From positions 248,001 through 312,000 of the forward strand of contig PLDC01000005.1 in NCBI GenBank assembly GCA_003134995.1: DNA of 64,000 bases, written 5' to 3'. This DNA comes from Acidobacteriaceae bacterium (GTDB taxonomy: Bacteria > Acidobacteriota > Terriglobia > Terriglobales > Acidobacteriaceae). Position numbers and translations under genes: made by a program. The notes under the pieces were generated by a model. That model saw nothing but the letters and a program-made list of their open reading frames with translations. It ran no database searches and was not told where the DNA came from. Shown in pieces: positions 42,869 to 51,484 of the stretch (its first letter is position 1; each line of letters begins with the position of its first letter).

Positions 42869-42950
42869 TGTGCACCAGGCCGCGGCTTGCGGTAGTAAAG
42901 AATTGTCACCACAGTTATCAGACCCAATAGTCGGAAAAACGATTGCCCCT

Positions 42951-43017
42951 TTGACAAAACTTTACTCGTATTGACTGACTTTTTACCACATTTCTGCAGG
43001 AACCGTGTTCTTATAAG
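42951..43017 (+). promoter_or_regulatory. Candidate promoter and regulator site for the Spy/CpxP-like gene
   Basis: The interval between the divergent regulator and chaperone genes holds a TTGACA (42951-42956), a TATAAG (43012-43017), and two TTTAC words at 42961 and 42982. On the other strand these are GTAAA half-sites 21 bases apart, two helical turns. GTAAA direct repeats are the known CpxR recognition words, normally closer together. The assignment is tentative. Confidence 0.35.
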
Positions 43018-43075
43018 TGTACGAAAAATGGCCCAGGTTCCGGGAGGAACCGGCCTTCAGGGAGTCAAAGAGTTT

Positions 43076-43567
43076 ATGAAATCGATTCGTTTTCGCCTTC
43101 TCGTAGCAGCGCTGGCAGTGACATTAGGTGGAGCAATTGCCAAGTCGCAAACAGCGGACGCAACCACGCCTCAACCCACGCATGGCCATGCCTGGGGAAT
43201 GCACGGCCACATGATGGGCTTCCCTTTCAAACAACTGGATCTTACCGATGCTCAGCGCGCGCAGGTAAAAGAAGTCATGCAGAAAGAGCATGCCACCATG
43301 AAGCCGCTGATGCAGCAGATGCACACCATGCAGCAGCAGCTTAAGCAGTATTCCGAAGGCACCTACGACGAAGCCAAGGTTCAGGCTCTAGTCACGCAGC
43401 AATCGCAAACCCTGGTGCAACTGAAGGTGCAAGAGACGCGGATTCACAACGAAGTCTACCAATTGCTCACTTCTGATCAGCAGGCCAAGTTGAAAGAGAT
43501 CGAAGCCAATCATGAGGCGCGCATGCAGCAGCACATGCAGAGCGCCCCGCCCGCCGCACAGGAGTAA
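43076..43567 (+). CDS. Spy/CpxP family periplasmic chaperone
   Basis: A 163-residue exported protein (signal peptide about residues 1-23). A His/Met-rich stretch (HGHAWGMHGHMMG) precedes a helical domain with two LTxxQ-type motifs, LTDAQ and LTSDQQ, as in Spy and CpxP. Such proteins act as ATP-independent chaperones and feedback inhibitors of CpxA. The His/Met run could bind metal. It is divergent from the CpxR/CpxA-like genes, the standard arrangement. The start MKSIRFRLLV at 43076 directly precedes the signal peptide; upstream open frame is non-coding. Confidence 0.88.
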   Translation: MKSIRFRLLVAALAVTLGGAIAKSQTADATTPQPTHGHAWGMHGHMMGFPFKQLDLTDAQRAQVKEVMQKEHATMKPLMQQMHTMQQQLKQYSEGTYDEAKVQALVTQQSQTLVQLKVQETRIHNEVYQLLTSDQQAKLKEIEANHEARMQQHMQSAPPAAQE

Positions 43568-43678
43568 TCGTACGCGGCAGCTTCCATCGCTTTGCTAGGC
43601 GAGTTGGTCGTAGCGCGGGGTCGGCACAATGCCTGACCCCGCGCCATTTCTGTCGGCATTCCCCCGAGAAACGATGCC

Positions 43679-43828
43679 ATGGACATGGTTCAAGTAGTAA
43701 TCTTCGATGTTGGATGGATCTTCTTCGCTGCGTGGAGTATGGCTCTGGCGGCATTCGGCGTCATCGCATTCGGCCGCGATATTCTTCGCAGCGAACAGCC
43801 CACAGCAGTAATGAAAGAACGGTCTTAG
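43679..43828 (+). CDS. Small single-pass membrane protein (49 residues)
   Basis: A short frame starting MDMVQVVIFDVGWIFF and containing a hydrophobic segment (about residues 5-32) and a charged tail ending MKERS. The initiation region is weak. It lies between the Spy/CpxP-like gene and an ABC transporter gene and may accompany either. Its stop codon falls in a GGTCTTAGG micro-repeat. I recognise no family. Confidence 0.4.
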   Translation: MDMVQVVIFDVGWIFFAAWSMALAAFGVIAFGRDILRSEQPTAVMKERS

Positions 43829-43890
43829 GTCTTAGGTGTTCGGATTTATGTGACTAAAGATCTATTTCCTAAGACCTATCACCCAAGACC
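43821..43890. repeat. GGTCTTA micro-repeat, imperfect inverted pair
   Basis: GGTCTTAGGTCTTAGGTG (43821-43838) faces CCTAAGACCTATCACCCAAG and ACC (43868-43890), with a third AACCTGCC-type word following. The arms could pair into a long hairpin upstream of the ABC transporter gene. Confidence 0.75.
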
Positions 43891-43950
43891 TGCGTTCTAA
43901 AACCTGCCTCCCGCATCCTCGCCTGCTAGAATTTCATCTACACAACCTGC

Positions 43951-45690
43951 ATGATTCCGAAGAGTATGCGTCCGCTGCTGCCTTACCTCAAGCGCTACCG
44001 CTGGGGCTTTGTGGCGGGCGCCGTGTGCATCGTTTTGAGCAATGGCGCTCAAGCAGGATTGCCGCGGGTAATCGGCAACGCCGCCCAAAGTCTTGAAGGC
44101 GGCGTGAATCGGCACAAGCTGTTGATTTTCGCGCTACAGGTGCTCGCTCTGGCGGCGGTTCGCAGCATTTTCCTGTTTCTGACGAGATGGGTTGTAATCG
44201 GCATCTCGCGCGACATTGAGTTCGACCTGCGCAACGATCTGTTCGCCCACTTGGAAAAGCTTTCCAACTCCTACTACCAGCGCATGCGCACGGGCGACAT
44301 CATGGCAAGGGTTACGAACGACTTGAACGCGGTGCGAATGTTGATGGGGCCGGCCGTCATGTACTCGGCGAATACGCTGGTATTCACCGCGCTGGCGTTG
44401 TGGTTCATGGTCAGCAGAAGCCCCAAGCTGACGTTCTATGCGTTTCTGCCGCTGCCTGTGGTCAGCGTGGTCATTCAATACTTTGGACGACGTATTCACG
44501 AGCGCTTCGAGCGCATTCAGGCCATGTTCTCTGATATTTCGGCGCGGGCGCAGGAGAACTTCTCCGGCGCTCGGCTTATCCGGGCTTATGTGCAGGAGGA
44601 AGCCGAGATCGCATCGTTCGAAAGCGCGAACCAGGAGTACATCAAGCGTAGTTTGAAATTAGTGCGGCTGATGGGCATGCTGTGGCCAACGCTCGAACTG
44701 ATGCTAGGTCTGGCGATGGTTCTCGTGATATGGATCGGAGGACGAGAGGTTCTCGCTGGACGGATGCAGATTGGCGTGTTCACATCCTTCAACATTTACA
44801 TGATGCAACTTACTTTCCCCGTGATCGCACTGGGGTGGGTCGTCAACATTTTTCAGCGGGGCACGGCGTCGCTGATTCGCTTGAATGAAATTATGAATGA
44901 GCAGCCTGAGATCAAAGACGAACCGGCGGCGCGCGACCGGGAAGTGGAAGGCGAAATCGAATTCCGCGGCTTGAATTTTTCATACGAAGGCAAGCCTGTG
45001 CTGCACGACTTGGACCTGCGAATCCCTGCCGGCACGAGCATGGCAATCGTGGGTCCGACAGGCTCAGGAAAAACCACGCTGGTCAATCTGATTCCGCGCA
45101 TTTACGATGCGGCACCGGGCATGGTTCTGATTGATGGCCGGCCCATTCGCGAATTTTCTGTGGCGTCGCTGCGCAAGAATATTGGCTTTGTGCCGCAGGA
45201 AACATTTCTGTTCAGCGATCGCATCCGCGACAATATCGCACTCGGAGTGGAGTCGGCTACCAATCAGGAAATTCAAGAGGCCGCCGAAGCTGCCAACATC
45301 GCGTCCGACATAGAAAACTTTCCCGAGCAATATCAAACCATGGTAGGCGAGCGCGGCATCACGCTTTCCGGAGGCCAGAAGCAGCGCACCGCAATTGCGC
45401 GGGCACTGATTCGCAATCCGCGTATGCTCATTCTCGACGACGCTCTCTCCAGCGTCGACACGCATACGGAAGACAAAATTCTCAATCACCTGCGCGAAGT
45501 GATGCGGGGACGCACGACTATTTTCATCTCCCACCGCGTCTCGACGGTGCGCAATGCTGACCGCATCGCCGTGCTGCACGATGGACGCATCGTCGAATCC
45601 GGCACGCACGACGAACTGCTCGCCTTGAATGGCTACTACAGCGACCTGTATAACAAGCAGTTGCTGGAAGAAGAGCTCGCCGAAGTTTGA
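43951..45690 (+). CDS. ABC exporter, fused permease and ATPase (MsbA/YheI type)
   Basis: A 579-residue half-transporter working as a dimer. The N-terminal six-helix membrane domain (about residues 18-300) is followed by the nucleotide-binding domain: Walker A GPTGSGKTT near residue 370, Q-loop GFVPQETFLF, signature LSGGQKQR near residue 472, Walker B MLILDDALSSVD near 492 and H-loop ISHR. It belongs to the broad lipid/drug exporter family, resembling YheI/BmrC-type proteins. A SAM-methyltransferase gene follows after 35 bases on the same strand and may be in the same transcript. The substrate is unknown. Confidence 0.95.
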   Translation: MIPKSMRPLLPYLKRYRWGFVAGAVCIVLSNGAQAGLPRVIGNAAQSLEGGVNRHKLLIFALQVLALAAVRSIFLFLTRWVVIGISRDIEFDLRNDLFAHLEKLSNSYYQRMRTGDIMARVTNDLNAVRMLMGPAVMYSANTLVFTALALWFMVSRSPKLTFYAFLPLPVVSVVIQYFGRRIHERFERIQAMFSDISARAQENFSGARLIRAYVQEEAEIASFESANQEYIKRSLKLVRLMGMLWPTLELMLGLAMVLVIWIGGREVLAGRMQIGVFTSFNIYMMQLTFPVIALGWVVNIFQRGTASLIRLNEIMNEQPEIKDEPAARDREVEGEIEFRGLNFSYEGKPVLHDLDLRIPAGTSMAIVGPTGSGKTTLVNLIPRIYDAAPGMVLIDGRPIREFSVASLRKNIGFVPQETFLFSDRIRDNIALGVESATNQEIQEAAEAANIASDIENFPEQYQTMVGERGITLSGGQKQRTAIARALIRNPRMLILDDALSSVDTHTEDKILNHLREVMRGRTTIFISHRVSTVRNADRIAVLHDGRIVESGTHDELLALNGYYSDLYNKQLLEEELAEV

Positions 45691-45725
45691 ACTCGTGAAC
45701 GCGGCGTAACCAGCAAATCCTTACC

Positions 45726-46421
45726 ATGCAGCGAGTCGACGCACCCGAGATTCTCGATTCCGACGCCTGCTCTCCCGCTGAAGTGCAGGCGACGCTGCAG
45801 GATATCGGCCGCGTCAACCGCTGGTTCGGTGGAGTTGCTACTACGCAGAAAATGGTGGAACGCGTGGCTCGCGCGTCGGCAATCAGTCATTTTTCCATGT
45901 TAGAAGTTGCCGCTGGCTCAGGAGAACTTGCAGAGATAGTGCGGCAAAGACTGGCGCGGCGTGGGATCACACTGGATGTGACCCTGCTCGATCGGGCGCG
46001 GTCGCACCTTCCGCGTGATCACGGTGTCGTGGCGGATGCACTGGCTTTACCTTTCGACGACAACGCCTTCGATCTTATAGGTTGCAATCTTTTCGTGCAC
46101 CATCTGCAGCCGGAACAAGTGGGTGAGTTTGTGCGCGAAGCTTTGCGCGTGTGCCGGCGGGCGGTGCTGATCAATGACCTCATTCGTCATCCGCTGCATC
46201 TGGCTTTGGCATATGCCGGCTATCCCATCATGCGCAGCCGTGTAGCGTGGCTGGACGGATTGACCTCTGTGCGCCGCTCCTATGTTCCGGACGAAGTTCG
46301 AAGCCTACTGGCGTCCGTGTCGCCGCAAACCGCAGCACAGGTTGAGATCTCGCGCAATTATCTGTTCCGCATGGGGGTGATCGTGTGGAAGGGACCGGTA
46401 GCGAAGACGCACACTGCATAG
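45726..46421 (+). CDS. Class I SAM-dependent methyltransferase
   Basis: A 231-residue methyltransferase. The SAM-binding loop is MLEVAAGSGELAE near residues 58-70; post-motifs VTLLDRAR, VVADALALPFDDNAFDLI and RHPLHLALA follow. The residues NRWFGG and IND-LIRHP resemble methyltransferases linked to lipid or polyketide pathways, but no partner enzyme is near. It follows the ABC exporter gene on the same strand. Confidence 0.85.
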   Translation: MQRVDAPEILDSDACSPAEVQATLQDIGRVNRWFGGVATTQKMVERVARASAISHFSMLEVAAGSGELAEIVRQRLARRGITLDVTLLDRARSHLPRDHGVVADALALPFDDNAFDLIGCNLFVHHLQPEQVGEFVREALRVCRRAVLINDLIRHPLHLALAYAGYPIMRSRVAWLDGLTSVRRSYVPDEVRSLLASVSPQTAAQVEISRNYLFRMGVIVWKGPVAKTHTA

Positions 46422-46451
46422 CGGTCACCAGCCCGCAGAGTTTCAGCCGCC

Positions 46452-46961
46452 TCAGAAAACCCAGGTGCCCGTTGCTTCCCAAAGCACCATCAACAGGACA
46501 CTGCTTGTCACGAGCGCGATTCGCGCGCGACCGCGTGCCAGGAATGAGCAAATGACGCTCCCCAACACAAAAGCGTATCCCCAGTGTACCCAGGGCTTTG
46601 CGTATAGCGAGAACCACGAGTGCAAGGGGTGTCGCACGAACCATTTCCATGGAGACAACCCGAAGAGGAAAACGGGCAGGGATGCCACGAGATAGACCGA
46701 CGTGATCCGCGTTATCAGTGCTCGCCAAGCAGTCCTCGGCCCGCGATCCTTCAATAGCAGAAACCAGCCAGCCAGGATGGCCACGCCAGCCAGGAGAAGT
46801 ACCGCCTGTTCCAGTATGCGAGACCCCGCGACCACCTTCGGAAGGATTAGGATAGCTACGACCGTCGCGCAGCCCGCAAGGAAATTCGGGCGGACGCGGA
46901 ACTGGTTTTCCCGGCCGACAACTTGGCTCGGCGCATTCATTTGTCTACCCGTCCCCGCCAT
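46452..46961 (-). CDS. Hypothetical multipass membrane protein
   Basis: A 169-residue membrane protein with about five hydrophobic segments (LAGCATVVAILILPKVVAG, ILEQAVLLLAGVAILAGWFLLL, VYLVASLPVFLFGL, WGYAFVLGSVICSFL, ALVTSSVLLMVLW). No family is recognised. The ATG at 46961 has GGGGGGAG five bases upstream, better than the ATG at 46997. It converges with the preceding methyltransferase gene. Confidence 0.55.
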   Translation of the reverse strand: MAGTGRQMNAPSQVVGRENQFRVRPNFLAGCATVVAILILPKVVAGSRILEQAVLLLAGVAILAGWFLLLKDRGPRTAWRALITRITSVYLVASLPVFLFGLSPWKWFVRHPLHSWFSLYAKPWVHWGYAFVLGSVICSFLARGRARIALVTSSVLLMVLWEATGTWVF

Positions 46962-47063
46962 TGTGCTCCCCCCGGCAGTTCCCGGCAAGGAAAACATTCG
47001 TCTTGCGACGGGTCGCGAGGCTGACTCCGATTGGAAAAAACAGACTGAAAAGACTCGAACTGG

Positions 47064-47786
47064 TTATCGAACGACCAGCACTTCTCTGATATTGTCACGC
47101 GCCAAGAAGAACTTGATGGAAGCAAAGTCGCGAAAAAGATTTTCGATGTGACGGTTGTTGAACACGCGCTGCAACTGGAATCCATCCGAAGTAGAAGTCA
47201 CGCCGTGCGCCGTTCCCGTGGGAGGACGCCGAGCCTCCTGGCGCAGCACAATCCGTTTCATCTCAAGAGTGTCACCGCCGATAATGTGGAAGCGGTGACA
47301 GGGCGAATCGGGGCCGGCATCGCGCGTATGAAAAAACGCCAGCAGCATGCCACCGGGTTTCAGAACCGACCACAGACGGCCGACCACCGGCTTCACCAGG
47401 CTTTCATCCAGGTAATCCGGCAGGTTCCAGCACAGAACAACATCGAAGTGAGCGGCGGGATAAACCAAGTTATCGGCAAGGAACTTGCGGCTGTCGAGCG
47501 CGGCGACCCCGTTCTCGTCCTTGGTGAGAAGTTCCGGCTCGGTCGATGCCGTGAGCAGATCTTCGCTGTAAATTCTGTGGCCGCGTTCGGTAAAGTGGCG
47601 GATGTTCGTAGCGGAGGTCGATCCCAAATCCAGCACGCACAGTGCTTCCGCCGACTCCCATGTGCGAGACAACTCTCCCAGGCCGCTGGAGCGGCGCGTC
47701 AACTTCTGTGAGCCCTGCTCCGCTATGGCTTCCGGTCCGGATGAACCCCGAAAAAGTTTCATGAAATTCTGTGAGACTGACGACAT
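47064..47786 (-). CDS. SAM-dependent methyltransferase-like protein
   Basis: A 240-residue protein with a Rossmann-type methyltransferase core. LCVLDLGSTSATN (about 49-61) occupies the SAM-loop position, followed by RIYSEDLLTA, VVLCWNLPDYL and a KPGGMLLAFFHT motif. The usual GxGxG is degenerate (DLGSTSATN), so binding may differ. The region after 150 probably covers the substrate. It is followed upstream in the transcript direction by the bactofilin gene on the same strand (24-base gap), which might imply a joint role at the cell envelope. Confidence 0.75.
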   Translation of the reverse strand: MSSVSQNFMKLFRGSSGPEAIAEQGSQKLTRRSSGLGELSRTWESAEALCVLDLGSTSATNIRHFTERGHRIYSEDLLTASTEPELLTKDENGVAALDSRKFLADNLVYPAAHFDVVLCWNLPDYLDESLVKPVVGRLWSVLKPGGMLLAFFHTRDAGPDSPCHRFHIIGGDTLEMKRIVLRQEARRPPTGTAHGVTSTSDGFQLQRVFNNRHIENLFRDFASIKFFLARDNIREVLVVR

Positions 47787-47809
47787 CTTAGCTTTCTGAA
47801 CTCCTGAAC

Positions 47810-48166
47810 TTACTTTACATCCGCCCGATGAATATCAACTTTACCCTTTAAATACGCGCCTTCTTCAATCGAGATGCGCTGGGTAGAAATGTCGCCAGTC
47901 ACGATTGCCGACTTACGCAATTCGACGCGATCGCTGGCCTGAATGTTGCCCTCGAGCTTGCCCAGCACGATCACGCCCTTGGCTTCGACGCTGGCTTTGA
48001 CCTGTCCGTTGGGGCCAACGGTCAGGCTGTTGGACTTGAGCGCGATGCTGCCTTCGACTTGACCGTCCACATATAGATCTTCGCTGCCTGAAAGTTCGCC
48101 CTTGACGAAGACGGACTTGCCGATTTGTGCCAACCCACTGGCAGGTGCCGCCGTTGGTGCGCTCAT
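47810..48166 (-). CDS. Bactofilin (polymer-forming cytoskeletal protein)
   Basis: A 118-residue protein with a right-handed beta-helix pattern of short repeated strands: GKSVFVKGELSGSEDLYVDG, QVEGSI, KASVEAKGVIVLGKLEGNI and SAIVTGDI. This is the bactofilin fold. Bactofilins self-assemble into membrane-associated filaments and recruit cell-wall enzymes. The ATG at 48166 has GGAGAG upstream. The methyltransferase-like gene follows on the same strand. Confidence 0.95.
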   Translation of the reverse strand: MSAPTAAPASGLAQIGKSVFVKGELSGSEDLYVDGQVEGSIALKSNSLTVGPNGQVKASVEAKGVIVLGKLEGNIQASDRVELRKSAIVTGDISTQRISIEEGAYLKGKVDIHRADVK

Positions 48167-48416
48167 TGGACGCTCTCCTGATACAACCTATGCAAGTTCA
48201 ACTCCAGCAAATTTGACCTGAACAATTACACCTAACCGTTACAAGCGCACAAGTTTAACGGGGATCGCTCCGGCTGGTGGTGAATCTCAATTTCTGCGGC
48301 AATGCCGGAAGAACCGCTCCCTTCAACGACTATACGCAAGGCACGGAGGTCGCGGCAAGTTCTCATACCGGAATTCCCTGAGTTAATGGTTACGAGCCAA
48401 TTGTTACACTAAGAGT

Positions 48417-49379
48417 GTGCCCCATAGGACGAGACAGGCGAAGTTCGCTCGCGTCGCTATCGCTGTTTTAATGTGGTCCCTGCTCGCGGGCAATCTTGCG
48501 GAACTGAGCGCGAATTCCCTTGCCGATGCGTCGCTGTCGAGTTCATCTCAAGACTCACCCTCTCCCATCGAACTGGTGCGCGCCGCAGTCGCAAATGAGA
48601 TTGCAGCCGCCAACGACACTTCAATCAAACACATGTTCCGCTCCCGCAAACAGACCCCACAGGGATCTCAGACCAAGCTCTACGTGGAAACGCGAGACGC
48701 AATTGCCGGCATGACCATTGCTTACGACGACAAGCCGCTCACGCCGGAACAGCAGCAAGGCGAGGAAGGCCACCTGGCGGGACTGGTCGGCAATCCCGAA
48801 CAACTTCGCCGCAAGCATGCGCAGGAACAGGACGCCGCCGCCCGCACCTTGCGCATCGTCAAGGCTTTGCCGGATGCTTTTCTCTATGACTTCGACGGCG
48901 AGGAGTCGGGCACGGCGGACTTGGGCAAAGATGGGGCACGGATGGTGCGGCTGAAGTTCCGGCCGAATCCAGCCTACGAAGCGCCTTCTCATGTCGAAGA
49001 CGTCCTCGCCGGCATGCAGGGAGTAGTTCTGATTGATGCCGCGGCGCGCAGGCTCGCGCGAATCGACGGAACTCTGTTCAAAGAGGTCAGCTTCGGCTGG
49101 GGAATTCTGGGGCACCTCGACAAGGGCGGCCACTTTTTGATCGAACAGCGCGACGTTGGCGATGGCTCATGGAATGTCTCGCGGATGACGTTAAGCTTTA
49201 ACGGAAGGATTCTTCTGTTCAAAAGTATTGCGGTCAAGTCGGATGAGGTGTTCAGCGACTTCCGGCGTGTGCCCGCCGAAACCACATTCGCCCAGGGAGT
49301 GGAGCTGTTGAAACTGGAACAGGCGAAGCTGGCTGGGAATCAGAAACCAGACGCACCGGCGGCTACGGAACCGAAGTAG
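48417..49379 (+). CDS. Exported hypothetical protein
   Basis: A 320-residue protein with an N-terminal signal-like segment (about residues 12-32) and a helix-rich middle (TPEQQQGEEGHLAGLVG, QEQDAAARTLRIVKALP). The beta-rich C-terminal half (VVLIDAAARRLARIDGTLF, FLIEQRDVGDGSWNVSRMTL) recalls outer-membrane lipoprotein-sorting-like folds. I do not recognise a named family. GTG at 48417 is the assumed start; the ribosome binding site is weak. It stands alone. Confidence 0.65.
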   Translation: MPHRTRQAKFARVAIAVLMWSLLAGNLAELSANSLADASLSSSSQDSPSPIELVRAAVANEIAAANDTSIKHMFRSRKQTPQGSQTKLYVETRDAIAGMTIAYDDKPLTPEQQQGEEGHLAGLVGNPEQLRRKHAQEQDAAARTLRIVKALPDAFLYDFDGEESGTADLGKDGARMVRLKFRPNPAYEAPSHVEDVLAGMQGVVLIDAAARRLARIDGTLFKEVSFGWGILGHLDKGGHFLIEQRDVGDGSWNVSRMTLSFNGRILLFKSIAVKSDEVFSDFRRVPAETTFAQGVELLKLEQAKLAGNQKPDAPAATEPK

Positions 49380-49562
49380 CGTGGCAAGCGAGCCGTCCCC
49401 AAGTGTTCTACACGCTGCAGTCCGCTAGTTCATCTCACAGCCCCATCTGCGCGATCGACTGAGTGCGATTTCTTGTGAGACAAAGTTCTCCAATGCAAAT
49501 TCCTTCATCTTGACGTTCGATTCGACCGTGTATAAGCTCCGCACCTTGAGAGGCAAATACAG

Positions 49563-50960
49563 ATGGCTAGCGGCCGCAGATCGAGTCAACGCTTCATAAG
49601 GCAATTCCTCATTCGTTCATCGAGAGCGGCGGCCGTTACGGCTCTTACTATCTCAGTTTGGATCGCGAGCGCATCGGCAGCCCCGACGGAAAAGCTGCTT
49701 CATGCTTTTCATGCCACGGACGGCGCCGGGCCCGGGGCACTCGTTTCCGATTCCGCGGGGAATTTATATGGCGTTGCGGGCATCGCGGGAGACGCCTCCA
49801 ATTCGAGCTGCACGTACTCCGTGGGCACCGGCTGCGGCACTGTATTTGAACTGTCGCCGACATCGAGTGGCACCTGGCAGACCACAGTGCTCTACCGGTT
49901 CACCGGAGGAACTGATGGTTCGGGCCCGGCGGACCTGGCCATCGACGCCACCGGCAACCTGTACGGCGTCGCGGAACAAGGCGGCGAGGCCGAGGGATGC
50001 GTACTTCCTCACGGCTGTGGAACCATTTTCAACCTCACTCACGGCTCGGCGGGCTGGAAGTTTGAGGTATTGCACACCTTCACTGGCGGCACCGACGGCA
50101 GCGCGCCAGGCGCCCTAACGTTAGACTCCGCTGGAAACCTCTACATCACGGCTCAGTCCGGAGGAAAGACCACACCATTCTGCGGTATCGGATGCGGCAC
50201 AATCTTCGAACTGAGTCCATCCGGAACTGGCTGGAGCAGCCGCACTCTGCGCATTTTCGATTGGTCCTTCACCTATTACGGCGCGGAAAATCCCGTCGGA
50301 CGCGTAACCCTCGACTCCGCCGGAAATCTTTACGGAGCGGCCGGCGGTGGCGTTTACAACGATGTTTGGAGCGCAACGTTCGGCGTGATCTATGAACTCA
50401 CTCCGACGGCCAGCGGCCAGTGGGATCAAGTTATTGTGCACGACTTCTGCCCGCAATCTTTTGTCTGTACCGACGGAGCCGTCCCGGAAGCTGGGCTGAC
50501 ATTTGACTCGAATGGCAATCTCTTCGGAACCACGGCTGCAGGGGGCTTCCTCAGCATCGGCACTGTTTTCGAACTAACGCCCGCTTCCGATTCTACTTGG
50601 ACCGAGAACACCGTCTACACATTTAGCGGCGGCAGTACCGGAGGTATTCCGGTCTCTTCGTTGATCTTCGATGGCAACGGCAATCTGTTCGGCACGACTG
50701 CGATCGGCGGAAACGAAAACTGCTCCTGCGGAGTGGTCTTTGAGCTTACCCCCGGTTCTGGTGGTAGGACCCTGAGTGTTCTGCACAGCTTCAGCGGAGC
50801 CATCGACGGTGCAAATCCTTCCGGCTTGCTGCTTGACTCGCTCGGTAACCTTTACGGAACGACAGTCTATGGGGGCATCAATACAACCACGTGTCCAGAG
50901 CTATGCGGCGTAGTTTATGAATTGCCGGGCGTCGATGAGCAGGTGCACAGAAATCTTTAG
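49563..50960 (+). CDS. Secreted GloVer tandem-repeat protein
   Basis: A 465-residue exported protein (signal region about residues 20-40). The rest is six to eight repeats of about 55 residues, each containing a core like DSAGNLYG, then CGTVFEL (or CGTIFEL) and VLYRFTGG-type ends (VLHTFTGGTDGS, TVYTFSGGSTGG, VLHSFSGAIDGA). This matches the GloVer-containing choice-of-anchor repeat proteins common in Acidobacteriota. It should form a beta-propeller-like adhesin or enzyme-like scaffold; the function is unknown. Paired Cys in each repeat suggest disulfides. Confidence 0.9.
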   Translation: MASGRRSSQRFIRQFLIRSSRAAAVTALTISVWIASASAAPTEKLLHAFHATDGAGPGALVSDSAGNLYGVAGIAGDASNSSCTYSVGTGCGTVFELSPTSSGTWQTTVLYRFTGGTDGSGPADLAIDATGNLYGVAEQGGEAEGCVLPHGCGTIFNLTHGSAGWKFEVLHTFTGGTDGSAPGALTLDSAGNLYITAQSGGKTTPFCGIGCGTIFELSPSGTGWSSRTLRIFDWSFTYYGAENPVGRVTLDSAGNLYGAAGGGVYNDVWSATFGVIYELTPTASGQWDQVIVHDFCPQSFVCTDGAVPEAGLTFDSNGNLFGTTAAGGFLSIGTVFELTPASDSTWTENTVYTFSGGSTGGIPVSSLIFDGNGNLFGTTAIGGNENCSCGVVFELTPGSGGRTLSVLHSFSGAIDGANPSGLLLDSLGNLYGTTVYGGINTTTCPELCGVVYELPGVDEQVHRNL

Positions 50961-51076
50961 TCTGGCTTCGGCCAATGCTGTCCCTAGTGCCCGAACCCGC
51001 ACCTGATTGAGCGCAACCGCCATTTTGCCTAGAATGAGACGAGGCATTTCCGGCGCAAATCGCAGAAGGAGCGGAC

Positions 51077-51484
51077 ATGGCGTGCGGCCCTAGATTTACT
51101 CCTCACCCGAAATCCGTGCCCGGAGACTTCTATGTGGAGAAGGGGCAATGCCCGGCTTGCGGGATTCCCCATGTCATCGCGCCTGACCTGATCGGCTGGA
51201 CAAATGAGAAGGCTCAGCACTGCTTCTGGAAGAAACAGCCGGAGAACCCGGCAGAGCTCGAACAAGCGATTGCAGTTCTAGAAGCCCAAGAAGCAGGTTG
51301 CCACCGATATGCGGGAACCGACCCTTTAATCCTTAATCGAGTACTGTCTACGAACTGTGATTATCCGCAATCGACGAGCAACTTAGCCGAGGCCGCGCCG
51401 AACGTGCCTCATTTTGCGCTCCTTGACGATGGGCCTAGCCTGCTCGCTAAAGTATGGAGGACGATCACCGGGCGTAGCAGCTAG
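51077..51484 (+). CDS. Ferredoxin-like small protein
   Basis: A 135-residue soluble protein. The N-terminal region SVPGDFYVEKGQCPACGIPH, then AP...LIGW and QHCFWKKQP resembles a family of ferredoxin-like proteins in which a CxxC and nearby Cys/His bind metal. Only Cys3, Cys25, Cys28 and Cys49 lie in the N-terminal half, fewer than two [4Fe-4S] clusters need. The ATG at 51077 has AGAAGGAG upstream. It converges with the menC-like gene, overlapping by four bases. Confidence 0.55.
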   Translation: MACGPRFTPHPKSVPGDFYVEKGQCPACGIPHVIAPDLIGWTNEKAQHCFWKKQPENPAELEQAIAVLEAQEAGCHRYAGTDPLILNRVLSTNCDYPQSTSNLAEAAPNVPHFALLDDGPSLLAKVWRTITGRSS

